NCBI GenBank assembly: GCA_944470555.2
Contig: OX104130.1
Span: 61,509,160-61,573,159 of the forward strand
Length of the DNA: 64,000 nt
Direction: 5' to 3'
DNA from: Heterobilharzia americana
Taxonomy: Eukaryota > Platyhelminthes > Trematoda > Strigeidida > Schistosomatidae
Shown here: piece after piece, positions 10,271 through 22,107 of the stretch
How positions within the stretch are numbered: position 1 is the first letter of the stretch
Layout of the letters: the number at the start of each line of letters is the position of its first letter
Position numbers and translations under genes: made by a program
The notes under the pieces: generated by a model
The model's database searches: none
Told to the model about the DNA's origin: nothing
What the model saw: only the letters and a program-made list of their open reading frames with translations

Positions 10271-11840
10271 ATTAGCTGGTCAGCATCAATGTAGGACCTA
10301 GCATTACTGCGTAATGGTTCAAGTGGTCACACCCCACATCAATACATCAAGTGAGAATGCATCAAAATGAAGGATAAAGAAATAAGGAAGAAAGAAGTCA
10401 AATAAGGAAGAGAGTTGTAAAACGACAAACAAAATGAATGAAATAGTGATAAAAAAACTCCGTGTGAAGATCAAGATGAAGATAATATGTGGATGTATTT
10501 GCACCAGTGACATCGATTCCTAAACCTAAAACTCAGAATCTGAAACAGACAGAAATTTCACGTGTCACGCAGATCCCAACCGGGAAGTCTACATTGCCCT
10601 GAGCAGCTCAGACTAAAGGTCAAAGACCTGATGGACTGATGTCATGTTTCAGTTTAATCGTCTGTAACCTTTTTCCAAATTAAACCTACTTCAGTATTGC
10701 GCGATGGGGTAGACGGTAGACGTCATATATACCTCAGCCATAACCTTATCGATTGACTTTCCTCTCTTCCCTCAAATTCTACAACTGACTTCTGCATTAC
10801 TAATGTGTTGGTTTCAAGAAACACGAGAAGTACTATAAAGACAACGGGAATTGAACACCTAAAGTTTTCTCACGTTCTCTACCTTTGGCCACCACGTTTC
10901 ATATCCATATAGTAGAAAAGCGAAATGCAACGTAGTACAGTCAACCACTAATAGACAATCAGACATCACGGCAGCACTATAAGTGGGGGGGGGGGTTGAT
11001 GGAAACTAATCCAGCCTTTTGTATCCGTGCAGAGATTTCGTCGGTCACTGACCAACGCACCACAGTTGACTCGACTTCCTTCCCAGGTAGGTGAAGTAAG
11101 TCGTTAACAGTATGAACCACTTCATTCTCTATCGTTAAACAAGGAAGCCACTGAAGACCAGTCATGAACCAACGATTTTCAGGTAGCTGGCGAGAAACCT
11201 TCCATTCATTCTAAAATTGTCACTCAACTTGTCCACAAACTCTGCACCTTCTCAGCGTCTTCGCCTAACAGGACTATGTCATGTGTGTTCTACTCTACAT
11301 CTACTAAGGATTGACGTGTAACAAGATCAACCCCTGTAAAAACAGACGGCCAGGGGGGGGGCGTCCATAGGTACGTCTATGACAAAGTCGAAGGAGGACT
11401 GGGAGATAGACACCAATCGATGTACGGAACCTACCTAATAACTCATCAAAGACTCTGACACATTGACTGCAGAGACTTCAACAGGGTGATATACTTACTC
11501 GATCTTCTTTTCCGTAACAGGCACCACCGTAAGACTTCTTGATAAACGGAGTTGAACGCCACCTTCAGGTCAAGAAACACAGCTAGTGTCCCAAGATGGT
11601 AAGGAAACTGTGCTCCAATACCCATTGGAGGGTGAATATCTGGTCAATACACCCACGACCAGATCTACAACCTGCCTAGTTTTCTAGAGTTTTGCTGTCT
11701 CCGAGCTTCACTGGGGCGCTAAATGATAATAGAACCTAGGATCTTAGACACTGTTAGACTGATTTCTCTGGGGCTATTACATGAGGATTTCTCTTCTCTC
11801 TTAAAGACTGGGACAATTATTGACTGAGACTAGTCACAGG
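10271..11840 (-). mobile_element. RTE-like family A, heavily decayed
   Basis: Tail and UTR at 10279-10330 (CATCAATGTAGGACCTAGC). The minus strand has SVTDEISARIQKAGL at 11070-11010 and LPGKEVESTVVRWS just before it, the same thumb block as 6165-5851. Above 11340 are scattered relics of the RT core. No frame longer than 70 codons. Confidence 0.7.
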
Positions 11841-14274
11841 AGACGATATCTGATTCTTAGATGCAAGTGAACAGGCTAGTTAATTCAACCGATAAACATC
11901 GACCACCGTCAGTTACGATCCTTAACGCTTTCTACAGCAGACTTAGGATGATGCTAGGCTTTTTCCGGATGACTGACGTTGTCATGTTCCTAAACATTTC
12001 TAGTTGGCCCCTCATTAAAAATCTTAGTTTCTATCGCCGACCTACGCACACGACAGTCATGTTGCAGTAGTTTCTCTGTATTTATTTAGGTGCAGACATA
12101 TGCTTGCTCGGACAAACGCCTGACCACTCTTCAGATATGTGCTCCAGAAGAAGAGGAAATCTGCCACCTGTAATCTCAAAAATAGTCGAAACTAATGTCT
12201 TTCACCTGCATCCATCACTGAGTTCGGCAGACGGTATGCCGGACAACGTCTCTCTATATGTCGAAAATTCGTTAAGGATCAGCAACAGGTTATAAACACG
12301 TACTTGTGGAGGGGTTTCAAAAGCTAACCTTTAACAGTTTCCTGCAGCTCTAAAGTAATCTGGGTGGTATCAGAGCAATCTTAATGCATCAGGTCCACCA
12401 TCAACGCATCTAAATACTACAAACATCCTCGATCAGCCTTTAATATAGTTTTCATGTTAAGCATATTTCTGTGAAATTCTAAGTGTTTCTTTTTAAGTTG
12501 TTTTCGTTTAACATTAGCAACAAGTTGGGAGTCTCATAAACCGGGGAGCTAAACTTAGCTAAGTGGGATAGTGCAAATATACAGATATTATTGGGTGTAT
12601 TTTCCAAATAATACCATTATTCTATCAAAGCATGATAAGTTATATGGAGTTGCGAAGATCGTTAGTGACATACTTAAACGTCGTATCAAGAAAAGAGTAC
12701 ACAGTAACATGACAGACGTCAAATTAACTGCCGCGTGTGTTTTGAGAATACACAGCACTTTCGAAGTTAGGGTTCTGGTTAGGGAAAGTCATAGAAACAA
12801 CGTGGACATGGTGATTACATAAGGGTGTGAATACACTGTATGCGATAACACTAGTTTATTTCACTACTGAAGCTAGTCAAAGAATCATAAGAAAACTGGT
12901 TTGAGTTGTCACACCAAGAAAGTACAGAGCTAAGATTAACCGTTGATCTGAATCGTGAGGCGAGTCGCTGAATTTTTACCGCAAAAACAGTGGTCGGAGC
13001 TACATGGTACTGTGCAAAATCTGTTACAACAGGGTAAACATTCGCTTTCCCGACAATTGATATCTTTTTCGTTTTCGACAGCTTCGTCTTTTTTCATGTA
13101 GCGTTTATTTATGAAAACGAATATAAGCACCTTTGTACGAGGTAGTGAGCTGTTCACTCTAAGTCTAGAAACCCACAACCAAGAATAGATTTATTTTGCG
13201 TCCGACAATAAGTTAAATATAGAAGTTAATCGATAAATGACATGACACCAATCTTAGAAGAGAAGAGAAAGCATGGTCATCCTTATCCTATATGACTTGA
13301 TGTGGAATACCTATTTGTAGCTAATAGTAGTCCAATTAAATGTCTGACCACACAGAAGGCTGGATACTTGCTCCAAAAGAAGCACATCATGGTGACCCAG
13401 CACCACGAATCAGTGTAGAAACACTGGTAAGACTCACGTGTTGTAACTACACCACAATTTCTTCCGGAGGACTGCTGGAATCTGTTACACTAAAATTATC
13501 AGATAATTTTCACCTATATTCATACAGATCATTTGGAACATCTTCCGTTATTTTTATAATCCTTTATTATGTAATTTATCACAGGATATTGGCTTTCCCC
13601 TCCTGACTAGCTGTCCTATTTTATTTTTCAATTTCATTGAGTGTTAGTTCTTTCGCTCACAAAACCACACGCAGTATACGGGTAAAAGCCTAGAATATCG
13701 AACATCGAGCACACTAATAGCTTCAAAAACTAGTATGTTGATTATTCATGGAAAAGCCTACACTAAATAGCTTACCCCACGCAGGATTAAAATGTAGCAA
13801 ACTCAAACACTTTCATGCGCTTTAATGTCACTTGGTTTGTTGTAGAAGTCCACACTCCATTGAGGAAATCAGAACATGGTATATTTCTAACCAGTCACTC
13901 CATTAAAACCCCAGATACAGCAAAACCTGATGCTCCATATACCAAGTAACCCCAATCTGTTTAACATGTACATAAATCAGTTGTGAAAGCCAGCTCACCC
14001 ATGTGTTGACTTGAGGCAATTTGAAGCCGTAAAACAAGACAGTACATTGAGTGAGCCAGTCTATTTTTCACCTTCTTACTGAAGTTTAGTGAACAATCTA
14101 TCAGTTAACTTTCTCCTTCTGGAACTTTATAAGACCAGGATCACAACAGACATAAAAGGTAGTTAAAAAAAAAGCTTCCTATCACAATAAAACAGACCAG
14201 AGGCCCTAACTAAGCAACAAATATATCATAGCACATGAGGGGGTATCAAGCAATGAATACACCTTGTTACTTAC
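11841..14274. other. ELP1 intron 5, proximal part, unassigned
   Basis: ORFs at 11861, 12104, 12571, 13340 (plus) and 13178-12936 (minus, cysteine-rich) have no family resemblance I can see and no splice context. Probably old repeat sequence. Confidence 0.4.
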
Positions 14275-14913
14275 TGGCTTCGTTAAAGCTGCTTCCTTGC
14301 CTTCCGATCCATGAAACTGCGTCTCCTTTTTACCCCAACCTAATGACACAGGAAGGGCTAAAAGAGTAATGAAGACTTTGCACTTTACCAGATCCGAAAC
14401 CAACTTCGTTCAGAGAAAAATTGGATATTACTTCAAGAGTCGATGACAGAATATGGGCCAGCCCGTCACCTAGAACATCCTTAGTTATATGGTTACATAC
14501 TTGTTAGAAGAGCAGCTTTTGAGAAGTCCGGAGAGAAACATATCGCCTTCAACACAGCCGTGAGGGTGATTTTATCACAAATCTGCTGATAACTCCGGTA
14601 GCAAAAAAAACATACTTGTTGGTCCAGCGAGTGCCAGAGGATTATTTCACGAGAAGAAGCGATAACATATAGCGGTGGAGATACTGGATAGCAGGCGAAT
14701 ATCTCTTGCTGAACATCCAGGAAACGATAAATAGGACACTGTAAATAAGCGTAAAAAGTATCTGAAGGGCCCTACCCTGTCAGCATTAATCAGGTTTATA
14801 GCACGCTCAAAAGAAACGCAAATATTGCCAGAGCAGCTGTCCAGGGAAATGTGACGGACATTACAGTCTTTGAGCCACAAACTGCCGGAACCTAACAAGT
14901 TGACATTACGCAT
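14275..14913 (-). CDS. ELP1: ELP1 exons 1-5 (N-terminus of Elongator subunit 1)
   Basis: Exons on the minus strand: 14913-14776 (start ATG, MRNVNLLGSGSLWLKD...), 14738-14616 (LDVQQEIF...VIASSREIILWHSLD), 14582-14501 (ITLTAVLKAICFSPDFSKAA), 14469-14389 (LEVISNFSLNEVGFGS) and 14339-14275 (GWGKKETQFHGSEGKEAAL). Human ELP1 starts MRNLKLF and has VCVATASGDVILCSLSTQQ, ISVMSWSPDQELVLL and VGWGRKETQFHGSEG in the same order, so identity is firm. Introns are 37, 33, 31 and 49 bp, all GT-AG and phase-consistent. With exons 6 and 7, about 289 residues of the first beta-propeller are covered. ELP1 scaffolds Elongator, which acts on tRNA wobble uridine in the cytoplasm. The start is chosen by match to the family N-terminus. 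Confidence 0.95.
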
Positions 14914-15576
14914 GACCAGAAATTTTAGACTGCCGCCTCTGGAGTGACCTACAAAAATAGTGAATCCAACAGCAACTGTGAGAGTGCAGGGAAAGCGTTG
15001 TTTCTAAAGCCTTATATCTACTTTATGAGGATCGGCTCTTTTCATTCAGCCACACTCAACCGGTGGATGCAGAATTCTTTTCAAACTGCTTGCTAGTAGT
15101 TGTCTGTCGGAAAATTTTCCACATGCAAATTGTAGTCGAGTGTTTTCGGGGGACGCGACTGATCAGCTGATAAGGTAAATAAGCATCTTGCAGTGTATGA
15201 CTCTATGAGTATCTTCAGGTAATTATTGTTCAGTATATCCAATGTCTTTTGACGAGCTAGTGTAAACCAAATGATTTCTTTGCGTTTGCTTCTAGGTCTT
15301 GCGGAACGATTCCAGGTCTCTGGTGGATTCCGATGCAGTAGGTCTACCCACTCACCTACTTTAGCTCTGGTTAGCCAGACGGGTGGTTGGAAGTTGAGTA
15401 AACTTGTAGGGATTGTGTAGTTTTTCCAAGGACTGTGGTGCAGATGGGTTCCTCAAGTGTCGTGCCCCCATAAAATTCGTTGGACTGGCTGCAAAAAGAA
15501 GACAGAAGAGGTGTTCGGAGAGCTTAAGGGGAGAGAAGAAAGAAGAAAAAGAAACAAAAATTACGATAAGTAGGGG
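14914..15576. other. Upstream region of ELP1
   Basis: Holds the ELP1 5' side. No TATA box, spliced-leader acceptor or other promoter element could be defended. A purine-rich run at 15526-15553 precedes the direct repeat at 15577. Confidence 0.35.
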
Positions 15577-16020
15577 TGTAACGGAAAACTGGTCTGAAAA
15601 TCCCTCCCTATCACCCTTATTTGATTGTATTGACATTTATTTTAATGCTTTTACCCTCGTTATGGATGGTGTACCATTGACCATAGCCGGCGTAATGTTA
15701 TTCGGTTGTTTGACTACCTTCTTTGACTTTGCACTCAGGATTTGCCTTCGTATGATCTAGACTTATCATGGACGTTTCACTTTCCTGTTATATGACACTG
15801 GACTGTTGACAAGGTGATGTTGTTTTACTGCGCCCGACATTTTGTTTTGGTTCAACTTACGGTTGTGCTGTGATTTCACTGTTTGTCTCTTGACTGTCTA
15901 CTGGGAACGTTTGTTTGTTGATTTGATTCTGGTAGGCAGTTTTGATCCCTTTTGTGGAGAATACTCCTAATGACTCTCAGGTACTTAACAGTTGTATTTG
16001 TTTAACCAGTTTTTACCGTG
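15577..16020 (+). repeat. Long direct repeat, copy 1 (LTR-like)
   Basis: Begins TGTAACGGAAAACTGG and ends AACCAGTTTTTACCGTG. From about 15650 to 16010 it is almost letter-for-letter the same as 21738-22099 in the same orientation; the first 70 bp differ more. A purine-rich run just upstream and TG...CA-like ends would suit an LTR, but no primer site, reverse transcriptase or target duplication was found. Confidence 0.75.
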
Positions 16021-16289
16021 TAGTACGCATTTGCACCCGAGAACGTCTTGGACTGTAAAGTTACCCAACAGCACTGTTGAGGTATTTTTGTAATTTTGAC
16101 TTAACTTATTGTTGCTTTGATAGTACCACAGGTTTTGTTACTAATCTACAATTGAATTACTACAAACCTTGTTTTGACAGTTTGATCCAACCTTTGACTG
16201 TGTGTCACTCGCGGAAGTTAGGAAGCTATACAGTAGAACGCAGGAACTAGTCAGATTCACGTCAGTTGGAACCGCCTAGTTATTTCCCG

Positions 16290-17160
16290 CTTTCAGGCCA
16301 AGATTATTGGAATCTGGCAGCTACAAAAGGGACGGAAGAAGAAACCTAGGTGGATTCGTGGGAGAAAAGTGGTGCGGAGAACTTTCATTAAATAGTGTGA
16401 GATCAAAGAATCAGGGAGAAGAGGAGCAGAAAGCAATATTATAGTTTGATGGGCGCAGACCATATGTCGCTGCGTAACTTTCCAGCTTCTTCTTGAGGCT
16501 TTCAACAGACGGAGCAGTAGCAATCTCGGTCGGCAACTCGTTCCACTGGCTGCAAACTCGCAGAGAGAATATGCGTGAGCGCACACTGGACCTCGACCTT
16601 CAGTGGGCGATTCTCCCAGGGTCACCGCTAGGGTCATCATAGTGGCCCTTCGGTAGGGTTCGAATGTTCGGGTGACTTGGACTACTTGGCATTTTATAAG
16701 TCGTTATAAAGTCTCCACGCAATCTACGAAAGCTGATAGGGTAGGGCCCCAGGTCTTTTAGCCCGTCCTCATAAGATTTCTACCTCGTCCCCTAGACACC
16801 CTTTGTTGCTCGCCTCTGAACTTTCTCAGGCAGGTTCATATCTCTCTTCCGATATGGTGGTGAAATGACGCTGTAGACCTTTAAGCGAGGTCTTATGTAG
16901 GTCTTGTACAGCTTCATAAAGAGTTCCGGAGTTAGGGCAACTAGTTGTCTGCACATTAGGTGCAGTACTGCGTACGCCCTGGAAGCATCTCTTCGGTAGC
17001 TGGAGCTAGTGTCCAGCTTGTCAGCGAGTATCAGTCCCAGGTCTTTCTCCATGGTGGTGAGGGGAAAGTTGTTCCACAGAGACAGTAAGGTGCTTTCTGA
17101 GAGTCAGGGGTGCTGAAAAACATTGCTCGGCGCTTATCCAGATTAATCTCTTGTGGAATT
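16290..17160 (-). mobile_element. CR1-like non-LTR element, C-terminal RT fragment
   Basis: The minus strand reads MEKDLGLILADKLDTSSSYR, then ASRAYAVLHLMCRQLVALTP, ELFMKLYKTYIRPRLK and EKVQRRATKGV (17052-16795), the usual end of a CR1/Jockey-type reverse transcriptase. Downstream frames give relics of the final block (TEIATAPSVESLKKKLES-like, broken). SR1 and Perere are the known schistosome elements of this type; which one is not settled. Confidence 0.8.
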
Positions 17161-18117
17161 CTTAATTCCGAACCAGAATTTTTAGAACGTGACACCACAT
17201 CAGTTTACCCATTGCACAACATTTTTTAAATGTATACTTCCATTGGTTTGGTTTAGCAACTCATGGTAAAGAATGACACGAATGTCGAGATGCCTAATGA
17301 CTTCAAGGTTGTTGTAGCTGTTAGCTATTGCAAAGTTCTCCGATGAAGCCATGTCTAACGATTTCCACCAGACAATGCATAAAATGAATGGGATACGGTT
17401 GAATTTTTGCATGCAGTTGTGTATGGATTGCGCTTGATATATTTGCCTGTTGTCATTCCAGAGGACAGAGATGGAGTGAGATGCAGGTTCACGTCATCCT
17501 TTTCATCTTAACGGCTTACTCATAAATTTCAATCAGAAGCACAACCTAGGATGCCATCCTGTCAGACTGCTGCATGACAGAACACGTATGATGAACCACG
17601 CCAACTGATTTGGATCCAGAGTATCTAGGCTGCGCGATTCCTTCCTGGAGAATTCGCCACAGCACCCTATTCTGATAACTTCATAAGGTTTGACGCATAT
17701 GTAGGGTCCTTTGGTGCAGCCACGTTGCACACAAAAAGCCATCCGTCTTCTTGGTAACAATTGGCTTCGGCATTACTAATATCAAGCGAAGTAACTGACT
17801 ATTTTTCTTGGATCTTTCAGATTCTTTTCATCCTAGAGAACAGCTGGCCGTGACATGCAAGGAGGATTCCATTAACCAAGACGGAGGTCCCAAGCGATCA
17901 ATTTTCGTTAATTGTAAAACAAGAAGTGTGAAAGTTGAGGGAGAGTGAAAAGTAATTATGGAGAATCATAACTTACGACAACGATATGCAGGCACTGTGG
18001 TTCATAATGCTGATACCAGGACTGGGTAAAGAGGATGGCTAGGCATGACTTCAATTCCATGCTGTGAGTGGTTCTACAACGTTTAGTAAGGATGATACGA
18101 TTTAGAAAGCCCTCAAA
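17161..18117. other. Unassigned intergenic sequence
   Basis: Short minus-strand ORFs at 17412-17200 and 17760-17533 without family resemblance. The part from about 18035 resembles 25229-25310 inverted, with clear divergence, extending the next repeat. Confidence 0.4.
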
Positions 18118-18513
18118 AACTTTGACTACGGTAGGAAAATGACGTGGACTGTTTGCTTGTTGTCGCATCTAGGGATCAAGTCATTCCATGTGGTCATCAA
18201 GTTTCTCGTACATGACTGCCTGGTCCTGAAGTCTGGTCGAGTTGGATGGCCGATGTTGCTTCTGTCCAGGTAGACCCAAGCAACGTCTGCAACCGGGCTT
18301 TCCAGCGCCCCAGACAGTATCAGCAATAACGCTGGAAGTCTGTAACTGCACCAGTATTCTCGGTCTCGCCCCATGATGATTGGTGAGAGGATAGCGTTCT
18401 TCCATTCTTCGTTCAGTTGGATTACTTCAACCGAGTGCATGAGAAGATTTGATGTGGCCACGTGAAAAACGTCGACACAATTCCGTGGAATCACTGGTCT
18501 TATTTCACCAAAA
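18118..18513 (-). repeat. Near-identical inverted repeat, copy 1
   Basis: Reverse complement of 24832-25228 with one single-base length difference (five versus six A/T at the run near 18465) and one or two substitutions. Two overlapping ORFs of 74 and over 100 codons translate identically in both copies, which shows how close they are. Sequence family not recognised. Confidence 0.9.
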
Positions 18514-21500
18514 CCTATGACTTAGACATTTTGGGTTACAGCTTAGCTGCTTCGCCAGCCTACGCCGGTGCTGGATATTTTTTCAGAACGCCCATTTACA
18601 CAGGTTGCGTACCTTCCTTGCGGTTAAGAAGGTTTGAGTCCTTACAGGATATGGGCCACTCACACCACATACACCTTTTTTTCCTGTATCTGTCGTTTGA
18701 CTTCTCCTGCCTGCCGAGAGCGTTTGGCACGTAATCCCCAGCCTAACCTCGGTACTCTCTTTTCGGCTGCACTCCAGGCAATTTATTTTATACGTGCCCG
18801 ATGTTCATCAATTTAAAACGAAGACCACTCTTGTAGTCATAGTGCGTCCACGAGTTCGCTCTGAGCAAATTGATGGTCCACTGTCCTAGTAACAGTGGAA
18901 CGCTTCAGCCCTAACTGCTGGCAGTTTTGCCTTGGTTTTCGAGGAAGCTCTCACCAATGTGGTCGCTTTTGCTTGAGGCAGGTTGGGTGCAGACATCGTC
19001 TGGCAAAAAGCCATCGTAGGTTCTAATACATCGAAGTCACTCTCCTTTCTATGTAGGTGCCTACCCCAACCTCTTGTTTTAGTCCTGCTGGCATGAAGGT
19101 ATTGCGAAGCCTGTGATCGATAAATATACATTCGCAACTTCCTCCCGGTCTACAGCAAGGTACTGGTGTGCTGAGGTCTATCGCGAGGACTACTTGATCT
19201 GAAGCTCCCGAGGTGGAAATCGCGATGGACACCTGTTCGCCACATCCCGCTGTAAACATTGCAGTCTTGCATACTACCCGCAGCTGGTTCATAGTGTTTT
19301 GCTTCGAAAGCCCTGTACAATATTGGGAAAGCATGTCATGAAGCTACTTTCTTGGCTTGGTGCTGGACGGCGACTCATGTAGGGGCTCAGCGTTGCTGTA
19401 TCGTATGCTTCCGTTTTTGGGTCTTCCCGGTACCTTGGGTTTGGTGTAGTAGAAGTGGTGTTTATCGCGATGTCTACACAGGTCAGTTGACCAGCATGGC
19501 CTACAGCCTTCTGGGAGGTTGCCATCCACCCTCGCGTCGGATAGCCGTCGGTTTTCTTCCACGGCATCCCATGACAACTCCAGTTCGAGCTTTCGCGCGA
19601 TACCATGCTGCGTTGTTCTCTGCGAGTCGGGCCCTGGAGTTGGGGTATACAGTGTGAGCACAGAAATCCTCTGTGGGCCAGTCGACTTTATGGTCTGTAC
19701 GCGCTACTGGCGTATGGATTTTCCAATGCCAGTCTTGATGCTTGTCGCCTCTGCCTCTCGATATCATGAAGGTAACGAGAAATTTTAGTGCACCTTCCTT
19801 CCCGCTACGATTAAGTTGTGAAGGGTGTGCAAGTTTCAGACAGGAAAAAAGAATTAAAGGTACAACAGACAGCAAAACGCCCTAGACTTGTTACTCGGTA
19901 CTTCTCACTTGATCAACAGTTTGACAGAAAGCCCCAAGCGCGTGTATGTATTAACCAAGAAGGATATTCCTTGGTAAATGACCTCTGAAAACAGAGAAAA
20001 CCAAAGCAGCTGAACAGTCGGGACTAAGAAGAAACATAAGATGGTAGTACTATTGAGTTGTGATGATGGATGGAGACGGTAACACACGTTGTCATTCAGA
20101 CTGAGCGCGAGAGCAATATGACGGCACTATCCTCGGTCTTCCAGTATCCCCTGTATGCTCTAAGAAGGTCGGTCGATCATTTGAATTTCACTGTTTGTAG
20201 CGATCAAAATTATCTTCAGTGGCCCATCAGTTTTACTGTTTTGGTTAGTCTGCTTCCTATGTCAGGTATACTTTAGGGGAGTAGAGCCAATTAACAGTTT
20301 TTGAACTTTTGCATCTGTGTCCTGTGGCTGGGCCCACCTTGTTTCGCTTTATTCCACAGTAAGTGTGGAAGTCTTTTCTACTTCCCGGATAGGCTCCTTA
20401 GGATGCCGGTGTTTCTGTTTGTCATTTGTAGAACTGCTGTGAAAGGAAACTACTCAGCGACACGGAGTGCCATTGGAAAGTCAAACCCGAGGAAATGGTC
20501 TCGTGGGACTAGGCAACTGTCTTGGTGTATCATAGTGGTCACAAACTGCTTGGGTAGGTCCCAACGTGATTTGCTGGAGGCTTTTGAATGACTACGGTAG
20601 AAGCTGTCACCACTTCCTGTGATGGGGCAATTTGTTGCCTCTGTACTTCTCGTGAAAAGGAAATGGTACTTACCCTTGCGTTGGCCCTCTGGTGTGATAC
20701 TCACTTCGGGTTCCGGAGCGGCTGTCTATTCCGGGTCGCTGGTATATTCTTGCTAGGGCGGTTCATTCGGTGAACAGCCTGAAACGTTTTTATAGGGTCA
20801 CCTCATTTCCTACGGTAGTTAAGGGCGGCTAAGTCAGGCTGCTGAAAACACTTAGAATAAGGTTTACCCTTAAACTCGGGACACATCTCATCGCCCTTCT
20901 CTGAACTTTCGCCTTTGCATTAGAATCTCGATTAAGTAGTGTTATGACCACCATCTTAGCAGTCTAAAAATGTGGTCCGACGAAGACTTCAAGGGTCATG
21001 AAGTGCTTCAGGAGTGTGTTGTTAGTCCCTAAACTCACCAACGGAGAGTGCATCTCAACAGGTCCCACAAAATCTGATGCGCAGTCAAGAGGAGGTGCAT
21101 ATGATGATCATGAATTAATATGTTTATGGTAGTGAGTCTCATATTCGGGTTTGAACTTTGTGAGGATTTATCTTTTTGGGACGGTATGATGACGTTGCTA
21201 TTTGTGTTTAAGCTTTCACCACTTGCAGGTCACACTAATGATCCCTACGTCAAATTCACCTGAAGCATCCAATCAACCGGGTAGCTGCAACTTTTCGTGA
21301 TGTTACTTGCTGTGTTCCCAACCGTCAACGTAGTTGGAAGACACTCTGGTGAGATTAAAATTTAGAAGGCTCAGAATGTCACCAATCAACACCACCTTGC
21401 AGAATGCTATCATCGGAGAAAAAATTGAGGGGAAATCTAGGATTCTTTGATACAGATCTAACCAAGCCGACTCAAAGTTCACGATGATGACGACGTAAAT

Positions 21501-21670
21501 ACACAAGCTTTCAGTACAGCCTGACATGCTGAAGCAACATAACTTGGCACAACGCTTCCCACTGTTTTGCCCATAATTCTTGGATGTTCAGATAAGCGAG
21601 CGTGACCGCTTGCGCAAAACGTGCCGCTGTAAGGAGGTTAAACATGATCCGAAGAATGTAGCACAGAGAA
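18514..21670. other. Unassigned intergenic sequence between repeats
   Basis: Seems less AT-rich than the rest. Overlapping ORFs of about 100 codons on the minus strand at 19023-19875 look like a broken element, perhaps gag-like, but no zinc knuckle, protease or RT motif holds in frame. No gene called. Confidence 0.4.
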
Positions 21671-22107
21671 CGTAACGGAAAAATGAGCTAAAAATCCCCC
21701 TGATCACTCTATTTGACTGACATTTATCTAAATATTTTTACCCTCGTTATGGATGGTGTACCATTGACCATAGCCGGCGTAATGTTATTCGGTTGTTTGA
21801 CTACCTTCTTTGACTTTGCACTCAGGATTTGCCTTCGTATGATCTAGACTTATCATGGACGTTTCACTTTCCTGTTATATGACACTGGACTGTTGACAAG
21901 GTGATGTTGTTTTACTGCGCCCGACATTTTGTTTTGGTTCAACTTACGGTTGTGCTGTGATTTCACTGTTTGTCTCTTGACTGTCTACTGGGAACGTTTG
22001 TTTGTTGATTTGATTCTGGTAGGCAGTTTTGATCCCTTTTGTGGAGAATACTCCTAATGACTCTCAGGTACTTAACAGTTGTATTTGTTTAACCAGTTTT
22101 CACCGTG
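21671..22107 (+). repeat. Long direct repeat, copy 2 (LTR-like)
   Basis: Partner of 15577-16020, same orientation, 6.1 kb away. Starts CGTAACGGAAAAATGAGC and ends AACCAGTTTTCACCGTG. Flanks differ from those of copy 1. Confidence 0.75.

Noticed and set aside
12936..13178. Cysteine-rich minus-strand ORF (CCNRFCTVPC)
   Set aside because: Lies in ELP1 intron 5 with no splice context and no spacing like a known cysteine fold.
13340..13606. 88-codon plus-strand ORF
   Set aside because: No recognisable motif, no exon partner; probably chance.
15413..15760. 115-codon plus-strand ORF
   Set aside because: Runs across the purine-rich tract into the direct repeat; no family match, and the copy at 21671 does not keep the frame.
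18181..18494. ORFs repeated at 24867-25220 as a possible duplicated gene
   Set aside because: Both are open in two frames at once over the same bases and match no family; identity comes from the DNA repeat, not from coding constraint.
19023..19875. Overlapping minus-strand ORFs suggesting a gag polyprotein
   Set aside because: Cys and His residues do not form a CCHC knuckle in one frame and no protease or RT follows.
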